Source of the DNA: an archaeon
GTDB taxonomy: Archaea; Thermoproteota; Nitrososphaeria; Nitrososphaerales; Gagatemarchaeaceae
Length of the DNA: 64,000 nucleotides
Direction of reading: 5' to 3'
Assembly (NCBI GenBank): GCA_902812495.1
Contig: CADDZR010000004.1
Coordinates: 1-64,000 of the forward strand
Part shown: piece after piece, positions 1 to 8,448 of the stretch
Position numbering within the stretch: position 1 is the first letter of the stretch
How the letters are laid out: each line of letters begins with the position of its first letter
The notes under the pieces: generated by a model
Told to the model about the DNA's origin: nothing
The model's database searches: none
What the model saw: only the letters and a program-made list of their open reading frames with translations
Program-made: the position numbers and the translations under genes

Positions 1-45
1 GTTAACAATTCACCTTTCGGTGCAAGAGTTACCCCATAAGCAAAC

Positions 46-198
46 TCAATCTCCGCCTATAGTGTCGCACCCACACCAACCCCTTCCATCTATTCTCGTA
101 TTGCATAAAGGACAAGTCTCTGAATAAATCATATCTTCAGCCCTAACGCCGTAAAGCCTCACATGGTCATCTGGTGTACCCTCAGACACATGATTCAT
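46..198 (-). CDS. small CxxC zinc-ribbon-like protein, 50 aa
   Basis: A 50-codon frame runs from ATG to TGA just downstream of the sua5-like gene on the same strand, 30 bases from its stop. The product has two cysteine pairs, CPLC near residue 31 and CGC near residue 43, spaced like a half zinc ribbon. The N-terminal half is acidic and has no membrane segment. I do not recognise the family. Its position suggests co-transcription with sua5. No Shine-Dalgarno sequence is visible, so the start is assumed. It could be a chance frame, but the paired cysteines argue for a real small metal-binding protein. Confidence 0.45.
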   Translation of the reverse strand: MNHVSEGTPDDHVRLYGVRAEDMIYSETCPLCNTRIDGRGWCGCDTIGGD

Positions 199-228
199 GA
201 AAACTACGGTTGCTTATACACCTTGTCT

Positions 229-1275
229 TCATACCCTTATCACGTTATGACCGGATGCCTTTCTTAGCCTGTTGGATATTGCAAGGAACAGACCGCGATC
301 GGGAAAACCTTCGGAATAGATGACGTCGACCTTTTCCTTGTCCATCTCTCTTAGTGAGTCGAACAGATTTAAAGCTATCGAGTAAGGATTACTCCTAGAG
401 CCACAGACCACGACATGCGCTTCTGGAGGATACCATTCCTTATTCTCGTCAGTTGTAAGTATACCAACCTTCATCCCAATTTCAATATCTCTTTTGGCTG
501 CTTTTGCTATATACTCTACTACTTTCGGAACATCACCCTCAACAACATACATCTTTGCCATTGGCGCATAATGCCTGTACTTCATGCCAGGTGAAAGTGC
601 TTTTCCCCCATACTCTAAGAAACCTTTCGCTGTGTCCGGAATATCGAGTTCCCCAGTTATCTCAATTATCTGCTCTGGTGTTATCACACCTGGTCTGAGT
701 AAGACAGGGGGTCTTGAAACAAGGCTAATAACAGTCGATTCAAGACCAAAAGTTACCTCTCCTCCATCTATGACTGCTTCAATCTTGTTACCAAAGTCTT
801 CAAGTACGTGTTCAGCCCTTGTTGGACTCGGCCTTCCAGCTATATTTGCGCTTGGGGCAGCTACAGGCCTTCGAAGTTTTTGTATAAGCATCATCGCGAC
901 AGGATGGGCTGGCATTCTGACCGCAACTGTAGGCATACCGGCCGAAACTAAATCCGGAAGATCCTTTCTCCCCAAGACCATTGTCATTGGCCCCGGCCAG
1001 AACTTCCCTGCAAGCTTTAGAGCCAGATCGTCGCGAGATGCTATGGAATCAAACATCTCCATATCCGATACGTGGACTATAAGCGGATTGTCAGTCGGTC
1101 TTCCTTTCACGTCGAATATTTTCCTGACAGCTTCGTCGTTCGTTGCGTCTGCACCAAGCCCATAAACAGTCTCAGTTGGAAAGGCAACGAGACCTCCACT
1201 CCTCATTATAGTTGCCGCTTCCTCAATTAATTTCTCATCTGGGTTGAGTGGATTGACCCTGATGACCTTGACCAT
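229..1275 (-). CDS. sua5: threonylcarbamoyl-AMP synthase, Sua5 type
   Basis: Makes L-threonylcarbamoyladenylate from threonine, bicarbonate and ATP, the first step of the t6A37 modification of ANN-decoding tRNAs. The YrdC domain covers about residues 10-200, with the nucleotide-binding stretch PTETVYGLGA (33-42), the KGRP motif near 57 and GLESTVI near 177. The C-terminal Sua5 domain (about 215-348) is present, so this is the long two-domain form and its length of 348 is normal. It lies 3 bases downstream of the pit gene on the same strand, so pit-DUF47-sua5 may share a transcript, although the functions are unrelated. Confidence 0.95.
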   Translation of the reverse strand: MVKVIRVNPLNPDEKLIEEAATIMRSGGLVAFPTETVYGLGADATNDEAVRKIFDVKGRPTDNPLIVHVSDMEMFDSIASRDDLALKLAGKFWPGPMTMVLGRKDLPDLVSAGMPTVAVRMPAHPVAMMLIQKLRRPVAAPSANIAGRPSPTRAEHVLEDFGNKIEAVIDGGEVTFGLESTVISLVSRPPVLLRPGVITPEQIIEITGELDIPDTAKGFLEYGGKALSPGMKYRHYAPMAKMYVVEGDVPKVVEYIAKAAKRDIEIGMKVGILTTDENKEWYPPEAHVVVCGSRSNPYSIALNLFDSLREMDKEKVDVIYSEGFPDRGLFLAISNRLRKASGHNVIRV

Positions 1276-1278
1276 AAG

Positions 1279-2202
1279 CTACAATCCAAGGAAGATAGAT
1301 AAAATGTATGCTATACCAAAGCAAATTAGCGGTGCCACTAACCATAGCACTACTGTCTCGTACACAAGCTTTCTGTTAACGACCGCAACCTTCCTAGTGA
1401 ATGCTGCGCCAAACATGCCGCCAAGCAGGCACTGGCTGATAGATATAGGCAGTGAGAACTGCGTTCCTATCCAAACCGTTATCGAGCTAGCTATGAATGT
1501 GGAGAGCACGCCTTGAGGAGAGAGGCTCATAAGCCTGTCCCCAACCGAACCACTGACATTACCTCCACCCATCGCTACCGTACCAAGAACAGCTGAAAAA
1601 AGCAGGATGCCTGTGACTGCTGGATAGTTCTGTCTCATTGTTCCCTCTATGAGTCCTATGTTGTTCGCTCCAAGGGAATAGGAAGCAGAAAGACCTGCAA
1701 CAACAATTCCTGCCCTGTTAATCATATCAACCTCGACAAGTCCTAGATGAGAGACAAGCTTTTTCACAGAGCTGTATATTAGAAATGAGATAAAGGCTGA
1801 TAAGAGAGGTCCGACAATCCAAAAAGCAAAAATCTCCAAAAGCTGTCCAGCAACCAAGTGATGCATGTAGGGCAGAACTGAGCCGACAAAAGAGCCAACA
1901 ATAACTATGCTGAAAGAAATAGGTAAACCAAGAAGTGAAAAGAGGAGAGCAACCGCAAATGAAACACCAAGTGTTACCTCTACTATCCCATTTGGAACAT
2001 ACACTGTTGTGAGTCCTGTTAGAGAATTGCTCATCTTCCCGCCTTCCAGCAAAACACCAGCAATAAGACCGACGGATGCTAGGATAGAAGAATTCCTGTA
2101 TGAGATGGAGCCGGCAGCCTTTATGTTTCCTATCAATATTGAGCTGTTGTTCCAGCCAAAAACAAAGCTGAGGAGTGCTGCAAGAAGGACGAGGCTATCC
2201 AT
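1279..2202 (-). CDS. pit: inorganic phosphate transporter, PiT family
   Basis: A polytopic membrane protein of 307 residues that takes up phosphate with a coupling ion. It has the family signature GWNNSS at about residues 16-21 followed by a glycine-rich helix, and the second, repeated signature half around residues 165-185 (SLGANNIG), showing the inverted duplication typical of PiT carriers. About eight to ten hydrophobic segments are visible. Its start overlaps the upstream DUF47 gene by 8 bases, the usual Pit-accessory pairing. The length is at the short end for PiT proteins, with a reduced central cytoplasmic loop. Confidence 0.92.
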   Translation of the reverse strand: MDSLVLLAALLSFVFGWNNSSILIGNIKAAGSISYRNSSILASVGLIAGVLLEGGKMSNSLTGLTTVYVPNGIVEVTLGVSFAVALLFSLLGLPISFSIVIVGSFVGSVLPYMHHLVAGQLLEIFAFWIVGPLLSAFISFLIYSSVKKLVSHLGLVEVDMINRAGIVVAGLSASYSLGANNIGLIEGTMRQNYPAVTGILLFSAVLGTVAMGGGNVSGSVGDRLMSLSPQGVLSTFIASSITVWIGTQFSLPISISQCLLGGMFGAAFTRKVAVVNRKLVYETVVLWLVAPLICFGIAYILSIFLGL

Positions 2203-2851
2203 ACCCTTTCGCTATCATGACCAAAATCACATCACTCGCATCTTCAGCGCTGTCAGCTATATTATCCGAACTGAATATGAAATCTCTCAACTGAATCACT
2301 GTAAGCGGGTCCATCGCAGATGAGATACTGAACAGTTCCCTGAGCAATGTGTCCTTGAGTGTATCTGCCCTTTCTTCATTTTCTTCTACTTTATGTATTC
2401 TTGAGAGCGCTTCCTTTCTACTTACTTCTAGTGAACGTATCAGCTCAGAGAGAGATTTGACGGATTCTCTCAGCTCACTCAAGAAGGAAGACATGGTTTC
2501 GGAAGAGAGGAAGTAAAGAGCTTGCTTGCTCATATCCCCCCTCATGTGGATAAACCTGGCCGAATCCTTTGCACTGTCAGCAATGTTATCTATCTCCTCC
2601 ATAAGGTTGAGTATGTCCTCCCTTATTCCCCCGAAGAAAGCACCCTCAGCAATTTTCAAGCTCAACTGCCTGTGTATATCATCAGCCTCCGTCTCTGCCT
2701 TTATTATCTTCTCAACAATCTGGTTACCGTTACCGTTTTTTACCAGCTCCACAAGATAGTTAACAGCTTCCTCAACCTTCATTAAATGTAGCTCTATGCC
2801 CTCGAGTATCTCTCTTTCTTTCTTTGCAAGCGGAAGCCATGATAGGTTCAT
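2195..2851 (-). CDS. DUF47/PhoU-like phosphate transport accessory protein
   Basis: A soluble, all-helical protein of 218 residues, rich in charged heptads, with the acidic metal-site pattern of the DUF47 (PhoU-like) family: EAETEADDIHRQL near residues 51-63, EEIDNIADSAKD near 85-96 and a second DNIADSAEDASD near 196-207. These repeated D/E-x-x-D clusters bind iron or other metals in PhoU relatives. The gene is translationally coupled to the downstream PiT transporter, and the known family role is regulation of that transporter. The ATG is 58 bases from the divergently transcribed reductase gene, with a TATA-like element between. Confidence 0.9.
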   Translation of the reverse strand: MNLSWLPLAKKEREILEGIELHLMKVEEAVNYLVELVKNGNGNQIVEKIIKAETEADDIHRQLSLKIAEGAFFGGIREDILNLMEEIDNIADSAKDSARFIHMRGDMSKQALYFLSSETMSSFLSELRESVKSLSELIRSLEVSRKEALSRIHKVEENEERADTLKDTLLRELFSISSAMDPLTVIQLRDFIFSSDNIADSAEDASDVILVMIAKGYG

Positions 2852-2877
2852 GAAGGCAGGCTATCTCTTCCTCCTCT

Positions 2878-2887
2878 CTTAAATATC
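2878..2887. promoter_or_regulatory. TATA-like element between divergent genes
   Basis: CTTAAATATC is centred 28 bases before the ATG at 2910 and 31 bases before the ATG of the DUF47 gene on the other strand. Both distances suit a TATA box giving a leaderless mRNA. The near-symmetric sequence may serve both directions. Confidence 0.5.
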
Positions 2888-2909
2888 AGGCATGTGAAAA
2901 GCTCTGAGC

Positions 2910-3932
2910 ATGCTCGCTGCAGTCCTAAGGGAATACGGTGGCCCTGAGGTTCTTAAAATCGAGAAACTTCCTGACCCCGAAATAAGAGAGGATGAGGTCC
3001 TTGTAAGGGTTGAAGCGTGCGCATTGAATAGGATAGACGTTTGGTTTAGGTCTGGCAGGTACAGGACTTCTCTACCTAGGATTCTTGGGGGTGATATCGC
3101 TGGAAGGATAGAGAAACTGGGTGGTGGAGTGAAGGGGTTCGGGATAGGTCAGCCTGTGGTTGTATATAGCGTGTTATCTGACGGCACATGCCGTTACTGT
3201 ATGATTGGAAGGAGGAACAGATGCGTAAATGTCGGCTTTATCGGAGGTGCTGCTGATGGTGGATACGCGGAATATGTCAAGGTTAGGGATTACAACCTTG
3301 TTCCTTTGTCAAATCTAGACGCAGAAATAGCTGCATGCCTACCAATCGATTTCGGCACTTCTCTCAATGCCATAAATTTGATTGGGGGTTTGACACCTGT
3401 TGACACAGTATTTGTAATGGGCGGGTCAGGTGGACTTGGGCATGCTTTTGTTAAACTATCCAAACTCTTTGGAGCGGAGGTCATAGCAGCATCGTCAAGC
3501 GAGGAGAAATTAAGCTTCCTAGAGAAAATCGGGGCAGACCATGTAATCAATTACAGAACAGAAGATGTCAGGAAAAGGGTAATGGAAATTACTCACGGGA
3601 TGGGTGTTTCCGTTTCTTTGGATCACTCGGGCAGCGAGACATGGAACCTTTGCCTTGATGTCCTTAAGAAGGGAGGCATATTGCTGACTGCAGGAATAAC
3701 AACAGGGGAAAACGCTTCCGTAAACATTGCACAAATCTACAGAAGGGAAGCTAGAATACAGGGTGTTTACTCGTACTTAAAGGAGGACTTGATAAAGGCC
3801 GTCGAACTTGCAAGTAAAGGCAAGCTAAAACCGGAAATCTTTAGAACATACAGCCTCTCAGAAATCGTCGAAGCACACAGACTGTTTGACTCTGGAAATT
3901 TCACCGGCAAGATAGTTCTCAAAATGCGGTGA
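2910..3932 (+). CDS. zinc-type alcohol dehydrogenase/quinone oxidoreductase (MDR family)
   Basis: An NAD(P)-dependent medium-chain reductase of 340 residues. The N-terminal GroES-like domain holds a catalytic-metal-type cysteine (EACALNRIDVW, near 32-42) and a structural-zinc-like cysteine cluster (CRYCMIGRRNRC, near 95-106) that shows three of the usual four cysteines. The Rossmann domain starts at about residue 165 with GGSGGLG. The substrate cannot be read from the sequence. The downstream gene begins inside the stop codon (4-base overlap), so the two are translationally coupled. The ATG lies 28 bases after a TATA element, consistent with a leaderless start. Confidence 0.9.
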   Translation: MLAAVLREYGGPEVLKIEKLPDPEIREDEVLVRVEACALNRIDVWFRSGRYRTSLPRILGGDIAGRIEKLGGGVKGFGIGQPVVVYSVLSDGTCRYCMIGRRNRCVNVGFIGGAADGGYAEYVKVRDYNLVPLSNLDAEIAACLPIDFGTSLNAINLIGGLTPVDTVFVMGGSGGLGHAFVKLSKLFGAEVIAASSSEEKLSFLEKIGADHVINYRTEDVRKRVMEITHGMGVSVSLDHSGSETWNLCLDVLKKGGILLTAGITTGENASVNIAQIYRREARIQGVYSYLKEDLIKAVELASKGKLKPEIFRTYSLSEIVEAHRLFDSGNFTGKIVLKMR

Positions 3933-4771
3933 ACACCTTGCCACTCGTTTACAGCGAAGTACTTGGAAGGTATGTAACTGTACCAGATGAACCGAGACGC
4001 ATCGTAAGCTTCAGCCCTGCGATAACAGAAACTGTCTTCATGCTTGGGATGGGAGATGCTATCGCTGCAGTAAGCGCCTTCTGCGTAAGGCCGGAGGAAG
4101 CTAGGAGAAAGAGGAGGATAGGCAGCTATAACACTGTGAGAGATGAACTCCTTGACGAGATCAACCCCGACCTGGTATTTACAGTTACTGGGTATCAGAG
4201 GGACTTTGCTTTGAGGCTTTCAAAGAAATATTGCGTGTACCCACTTGAACTCCCTGTTTCCATCTCAGGGATAGTTGATACTGTAACAAAGGTTGGGCTT
4301 GTTCTTGGCAAGGAAAGAGAATCGAGAAAACTTGCGCGTGAATTGCTGAAAAAAATTGCTTTAACCGAGACAACAACAAAGAGGCTGAGAGTTTACGTAG
4401 AAATAGACTTCGGTGAGCCTGTTTCGTTTGGCGCGTACAGCTACATAACAGATGCTATAGAGCTACTTGGTTGCGAGAACGTGTACGGAAGCAGCAAGTG
4501 TGAATGGCTTAAACCCGATTTAAAACATCTTAGCAGGGCTGAGCCGGATGTCTTCATATATGAGCCAAAGATGTTCTCAAGCTTTTCGTACGAGGACCTT
4601 CTCACTTTGATTGAAAAGAGGGGTCTTTCATCATTAAGTTTTGTAAGGAAGAAGAACTTCTTCCTCACACCCGGTCCCTACGATTTTCTCGCACATCATG
4701 GCCCAAGTTTCATACTTGAAGCTGTTCCATGGCTGTCGAGGGTTTTGAAAGAAGCCGAGTCCAAGCTTTGA
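3929..4771 (+). CDS. periplasmic-binding-protein-like helical backbone metal receptor without signal peptide
   Basis: A 280-residue protein of the BtuF/FepB (COG0614-like) fold. RRIVSFSPAITETVFMLG (about 24-41) is the typical first strand and helix of these cobalamin/siderophore receptors, and DEINPDLVF near residues 74-82 fits the same family. It starts with GTG overlapping the upstream stop, and no hydrophobic signal or lipobox precedes the domain, so it should be cytoplasmic. No ABC permease or ATPase gene is adjacent. It may bind a metal cofactor inside the cell or have another role with the coupled reductase. The function is not established. Confidence 0.75.
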   Translation: MNTLPLVYSEVLGRYVTVPDEPRRIVSFSPAITETVFMLGMGDAIAAVSAFCVRPEEARRKRRIGSYNTVRDELLDEINPDLVFTVTGYQRDFALRLSKKYCVYPLELPVSISGIVDTVTKVGLVLGKERESRKLARELLKKIALTETTTKRLRVYVEIDFGEPVSFGAYSYITDAIELLGCENVYGSSKCEWLKPDLKHLSRAEPDVFIYEPKMFSSFSYEDLLTLIEKRGLSSLSFVRKKNFFLTPGPYDFLAHHGPSFILEAVPWLSRVLKEAESKL

Positions 4772-4813
4772 TAAAACTTCATTAATTCTTTCAGTGGCTT
4801 GTTATGCGTAAGT

Positions 4814-5317
4814 TCATCCTTTTAGTTTCTCTAGCATACTCTGTAAAGAATGGAGCGAGTACTCTTGAGATCTTTCTATGGAGCCTGGCCTGGCCTTCCT
4901 CACCCTTTCTATTGCTTCGCTTGCACTTATTCCGTTTAAAATTAACCAGGCAGCAAGCACTGTCCCAGTCCTTCCTAACCCAGCAAGACAATGAACAAGT
5001 ACAGCCTTATTTTGTCTAACTCTATCCTCAACCTCCTTTGCAGCCAAGAGAAGTTTTTCCGGAGCTGGAGGTAAGTGGTCATTCATGGGGATGTGAACAA
5101 ACTCCATATCGATACTTTCTGTCAAATCCTTCGGTAACGGGTACTCCGTAAGTGTTACTACCGCAGCTATACCTTGAGCGTGAACCCATTTAATCTGCCT
5201 TCTAGAAGCTGGAAAACCAGATGCTGCTACCATTCCGTCAACAAACCAGCTGAAACCTGTTGGAATACTAGAAACCTGTGCCCTTATTTTCCTTAGAAGA
5301 AGGCCGCCTCTTGCCAA
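4814..5317 (-). CDS. dual-specificity/tyrosine protein phosphatase
   Basis: A small cysteine phosphatase of 167 residues. The P-loop HCLAGLGRT (109-117) gives the nucleophile Cys110 and the phosphate-binding Arg116, and Asp80 in PMNDHLPP is placed as the general acid. The length fits the compact archaeal protein phosphatases, and no extra domain is present. The start is TTG, 6 bases after the stop of the OB-fold gene, so the two are probably one transcript. The physiological substrate is unknown. The gene ends 43 bases from the convergent receptor-like gene. Confidence 0.9.
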   Translation of the reverse strand: MARGGLLLRKIRAQVSSIPTGFSWFVDGMVAASGFPASRRQIKWVHAQGIAAVVTLTEYPLPKDLTESIDMEFVHIPMNDHLPPAPEKLLLAAKEVEDRVRQNKAVLVHCLAGLGRTGTVLAAWLILNGISASEAIERVRKARPGSIERSQEYSLHSLQSMLEKLKG

Positions 5318-5323
5318 AGCAGA

Positions 5324-5617
5324 TTACTCTTCAAGTATTTCTATCTTGCCGTACCTTCCGACGTTGAGCTGCCTTTCGCCCCTGAAGCTCGATACATACC
5401 CATTTGTTATCCTAACTTTCATTCCTTCCTTTATCATGTCAATATGCTCATTCCAGAGTGTTAGTTTTATAGAGTCTGTTTCGTCCTTTATAGTACAGTT
5501 TGCAACTCTTGCCTGGCTTCCATCTCGCAAGCTAACTACTCTTGGATCAGAAACGTCTGTAATCTCTCCCTCTACATCAACCCTAGACATTCTGTCTCTC
5601 AAGTCCTTTATGTTCAT
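5324..5617 (-). CDS. single-OB-fold ssDNA-binding protein (SSB/SOSS-B-like)
   Basis: A 97-residue protein made of one OB fold: a first strand VDVEGEITDV, the conserved stretch ANCTIKDETDSIKLTLWNEH (42-61) typical of RPA/SSB domains, and the last strand QLNVGRYGKIEI. It lacks an acidic glycine-rich tail of the crenarchaeal SSB kind, so it is a minimal nucleic-acid-binding module. It is the first gene of a likely operon with the phosphatase. The TATA element at 5642-5648 lies 28 bases before the ATG. Whether it is the main replicative SSB or a repair or RNA-binding paralogue cannot be decided here. Confidence 0.85.
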   Translation of the reverse strand: MNIKDLRDRMSRVDVEGEITDVSDPRVVSLRDGSQARVANCTIKDETDSIKLTLWNEHIDMIKEGMKVRITNGYVSSFRGERQLNVGRYGKIEILEE

Positions 5618-5641
5618 CTTTTGCGGGTTTGGTCATGCCTG

Positions 5642-5672
5642 TATATAACGTTGAGGGAATCTATTTTTAAAA
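5642..5672. promoter_or_regulatory. divergent pair of TATA elements
   Basis: TATATAA (5642-5648) is 28 bases before the minus-strand ATG at 5617, and TATTTTTAAAA (5662-5672) is 27 bases before the plus-strand ATG at 5694. Each fits a leaderless archaeal promoter, placed back to back in a 76-base gap. Confidence 0.6.
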
Positions 5673-5693
5673 CGTCAGTCAGAGCCAACTGGG

Positions 5694-6725
5694 ATGGAGC
5701 TATCAGCGGTTGTGCTCTCTACACTAATTGGGTTATTTGTGCCTGTCTGTATTGTTCTCGGTACCATGCCACGTTACATTTCTTTTCTGAAGAGAAGGGG
5801 AAGTGTGGTAGACGACGTGCACAAACTCGAACCAACAAAGGTCCCATCTCCAGCAGGGCCTCTTCTCTTCTTTGCTTTTGCTGCAGGGGAAATAACAGTT
5901 TACTCCTTTACAAGGTCACCTGTTCCAGTTGTATTGCTTTCTGTCGGTCTTATTTCATTTCTAATAGGACTTGCGGACGACCTGTTCGTACTTGGTGGAA
6001 GGACAAAACCACTTCTTCTTGTACTTGGTTCTGTACCTATTGTATTAGCTGGTGTACTCTCAGAGGACGTTTATACACCAAGGCTTTTCTTTCCTGTTGT
6101 TGGTTCGACAGGAGAACATTTCACGATATACACATTGCTAGTAGTCCTTTCAATTCCGATAGTTGCAAACGCCTTCAACATGATGGACTCGTTTAACGGT
6201 GAAATATCTTCATTTGCTCTGATAACGTCTGCATCCCTAGTCATTACTGTTTTGATCAAAGTAATTTTCGTCAAAGGCTATTCTTTAATTCACGTAGCAT
6301 ACGCTTTACCTTTACTTGCAGTTGCTTTTTCCTTTTACGTCTACAACAGGTATCCTTCCAAGATATTTGACGGTGATAGCGGGAGCCTTCTCTTCGGCTC
6401 TGTCTTCGCATGTCTTGCCGTTGTGGAGGGAGTCGAGCTCTCAGCAGTTGTCTCGATAATACCTGCTATACTCAATTCCTTTTATATCCTGTCTAGTCTC
6501 AGGGGTTTTATCGAGAGAAGAAGTGTTGGGCTGAGACCTACGTATCTCGGCCAGGACGGGCTTATCTACCCTTCAAGGGAAAGCAAGGCACCTGTAACGC
6601 TTGTAAGAATGATACTGCTTGAAAGACCAATGAGCGAAAAGGATCTCGTGTCTGCTGTAGCAAGATTAACGATCTTTTCTTGCGTTCTTTCTATACTTAC
6701 TGCAATATTGACATGGGTGTTCTAA
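5694..6725 (+). CDS. GlcNAc-1-phosphate transferase family (WecA/AglH/DPAGT1-like)
   Basis: A polytopic membrane enzyme of 343 residues that moves a sugar-1-phosphate from a UDP-sugar to a polyprenyl (dolichyl) phosphate, starting lipid-linked glycan synthesis. It shows the family's acidic loops in order: DDVHKLEPTKVPSPAG near 39-54, GLADDLF near 92-98, NMMDSFNGE near 162-170 and FDGDSGSLLFG near 224-234. About ten membrane segments are visible. The Mg-binding aspartates are all present, so it should be active. It is followed immediately by a small membrane protein and lies next to Wbp-like sugar genes, in keeping with N-glycan or cell-surface glycan synthesis. Confidence 0.92.
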   Translation: MELSAVVLSTLIGLFVPVCIVLGTMPRYISFLKRRGSVVDDVHKLEPTKVPSPAGPLLFFAFAAGEITVYSFTRSPVPVVLLSVGLISFLIGLADDLFVLGGRTKPLLLVLGSVPIVLAGVLSEDVYTPRLFFPVVGSTGEHFTIYTLLVVLSIPIVANAFNMMDSFNGEISSFALITSASLVITVLIKVIFVKGYSLIHVAYALPLLAVAFSFYVYNRYPSKIFDGDSGSLLFGSVFACLAVVEGVELSAVVSIIPAILNSFYILSSLRGFIERRSVGLRPTYLGQDGLIYPSRESKAPVTLVRMILLERPMSEKDLVSAVARLTIFSCVLSILTAILTWVF

Positions 6726-6965
6726 ATGGGGAAATCGCTTTACATGATTGTGCTTGTTGCTTGGTTTCTTGTACTTGGAGAAAGTTTCGTTCTCTTTGAG
6801 ATAATAATCCCCGCGAGTCCAAGGATACACTCGGTTGGTGCATTAACACTCTTTGGACTGGCCAAGATACTTATGACTTTTGCGCTTGGAGTACTCTGGT
6901 TTGTTGTAATAGGGTGGATGCGTAACAGGTACGTCAAGTCAAAGTTGCTTCTAGATAGGAACTGA
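6726..6965 (+). CDS. small two-helix membrane protein
   Basis: A 79-residue protein whose ATG directly follows the stop of the sugar-phosphate transferase, so the two are cotranscribed. It has two hydrophobic segments (about 5-28 and 40-63) and a short basic C-terminal tail. No family is recognised. The tight coupling suggests an accessory or stabilising role for the transferase, which is inference only. Confidence 0.7.
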   Translation: MGKSLYMIVLVAWFLVLGESFVLFEIIIPASPRIHSVGALTLFGLAKILMTFALGVLWFVVIGWMRNRYVKSKLLLDRN

Positions 6966-6974
6966 GATATCTTT

Positions 6975-7457
6975 TCACAAGCCTCTTTCCCATTCTGATC
7001 TCTTCAAGTCGTACTCTCTCCTCGTGTAAGCAACCCTTGCAGGTACACCCATGACAACTACACCCTCCGGCACGTCCTTTGTAACAACTGAACCCATTGC
7101 GACAACACTTCCCTTTCCAATCTTTAATCCAGCCCTTATCACAGCCCTTGCTCCTATGATGGCATCATCCTCTACGGTTACCCCTTGAAGTCTCTTGCTT
7201 GGGGGGTAGGGGTCATTTGTTAGAACAGCTGCTGGTCCTATGAATACCCTTTCTCCTATCCTTGACATCGGTGGTATGTAAACACAACCCTCTATCATTG
7301 TGTCGTTTCCTATTGTCACACCATAGTCTATGTGTGCTAGGGAACCTATCTTCACGTTATCACCTATAACCGTCCTCGAGCCAACATACGCAAAATGCCA
7401 TATCCTAACATTCTTACCTATCTTTGCGTCAGGCGCAACGTAGTTCAAAACACTCAT
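6975..7457 (-). CDS. left-handed beta-helix acetyltransferase, WbpD-like
   Basis: A 160-residue hexapeptide-repeat acyltransferase. Repeats of the V/I-G-x-x-x form run from residue 6 to about 140 (for example IGKNVRI, IGDNVKI, IGERVFI, IGKGSVV), and WHFAYV near 20-25 matches the WbpD group, which N-acetylates UDP-3-amino-2,3-dideoxy-GlcNAcA using acetyl-CoA. It overlaps the Gfo/Idh/MocA gene by 4 bases, as wbpB and wbpD relatives often pair. The exact sugar is inferred from this pairing only. No aminotransferase (WbpE) gene is in the neighbourhood. Confidence 0.85.
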   Translation of the reverse strand: MSVLNYVAPDAKIGKNVRIWHFAYVGSRTVIGDNVKIGSLAHIDYGVTIGNDTMIEGCVYIPPMSRIGERVFIGPAAVLTNDPYPPSKRLQGVTVEDDAIIGARAVIRAGLKIGKGSVVAMGSVVTKDVPEGVVVMGVPARVAYTRREYDLKRSEWERGL

Positions 7458-8395
7458 CTTGAACCACCAAGGAATATGGGTGTTCCGGAAGAGCCTGATG
7501 CAAGAACTGCTTCAGCAATTTGTGTAACCATCAGTCCATCCCTACCTGTAATGAGTGGCTGTCTCTTATCCCTTATCGCAGATACGAACTCCCTGAGTTC
7601 AAGCATCAAGGGCTCCTGAACCTGCCTAGTTGGTATATGTGTACCATCTTGCTGGTGTATCTTTGTCTGCTGTGTCACAAAATCAACCTCCACGACACCG
7701 TTCTCAAAAACAGCACTCAGTGTCCTGACCCTGTTTGGTGTTACCCAGTTTGTCGTGAGGAAAGCGGTTTTCTCGCCAGAAAAACCAAGCAATATCGCAG
7801 CGAAGTCTTCTCTTTCGGATTTCACGCTTCCAACCCTTGCAAAAACAAAGTCCGGCTCTTCTCCAAAGAGCCATCTGGCTGTGTCTATGTCGTGGACTGA
7901 GGCATCCTTAACGATCCCAACATCAGTGATTGTATTGCTCCTCCTGTTCTCTCTGTGGAATTCTAGGAGTATCAGGTCGCCCAACCTTCCCTGATCTATT
8001 ATTGACTTCAGTTCAGTTATTGCAGGGTTGAACCTCTCGATGAAACCAACTGTCAGAATTTTTTTGGAATCATTTGCAATTTGGATAAGCTTTCTTGCCT
8101 CCTCAGAACTTACAGTCATTGGCTTTTCCACAAAGGTATTCAAGCCAGCGGAGAGGGATTTCGAGGCAAGTGCAAAATGGGTCGTTGCCGGAGTGCATAT
8201 CGTCACACCGTCAAGCTCTTCCTTTGATAACATCTCATCGAAGTTTGTATAACCTGGAACCCTATACTTCTTGCTGTACATCTCTACCTTCGAACTGTCC
8301 ATGTCACATACTGCTCCAAGCGAATCAAGTTCATTTAGAACTCTAACATGGTTCTTACCCCACCCACCTGTCCCAACAACACCTATTCTTACCAT
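7454..8395 (-). CDS. Gfo/Idh/MocA oxidoreductase, WbpB-like
   Basis: An NAD(P)-dependent sugar oxidoreductase of 313 residues. The Rossmann motif GVVGTGGWG lies at 5-13 and the catalytic EKP at about 91-93 (FVEKPMT). The C-terminal alpha/beta domain contains HDID near 188-191, a usual active-site stretch. In the bacterial WbpA-B-E-D pathway the WbpB-type enzyme makes the 3-keto sugar. Coupling to the acetyltransferase by a 4-base overlap supports such a role. The upstream gene on the same strand, 53 bases away, is a degenerate UDP-sugar dehydrogenase-like protein. The TATA-like sequence ATTTAAAC lies near 8431-8438. Confidence 0.9.
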   Translation of the reverse strand: MVRIGVVGTGGWGKNHVRVLNELDSLGAVCDMDSSKVEMYSKKYRVPGYTNFDEMLSKEELDGVTICTPATTHFALASKSLSAGLNTFVEKPMTVSSEEARKLIQIANDSKKILTVGFIERFNPAITELKSIIDQGRLGDLILLEFHRENRRSNTITDVGIVKDASVHDIDTARWLFGEEPDFVFARVGSVKSEREDFAAILLGFSGEKTAFLTTNWVTPNRVRTLSAVFENGVVEVDFVTQQTKIHQQDGTHIPTRQVQEPLMLELREFVSAIRDKRQPLITGRDGLMVTQIAEAVLASGSSGTPIFLGGSR

Positions 8396-8448
8396 TCTTG
8401 TTCAACCAAGCCAGCTCACCCAGGAATGCTATTTAAACAGGGCAGAAA

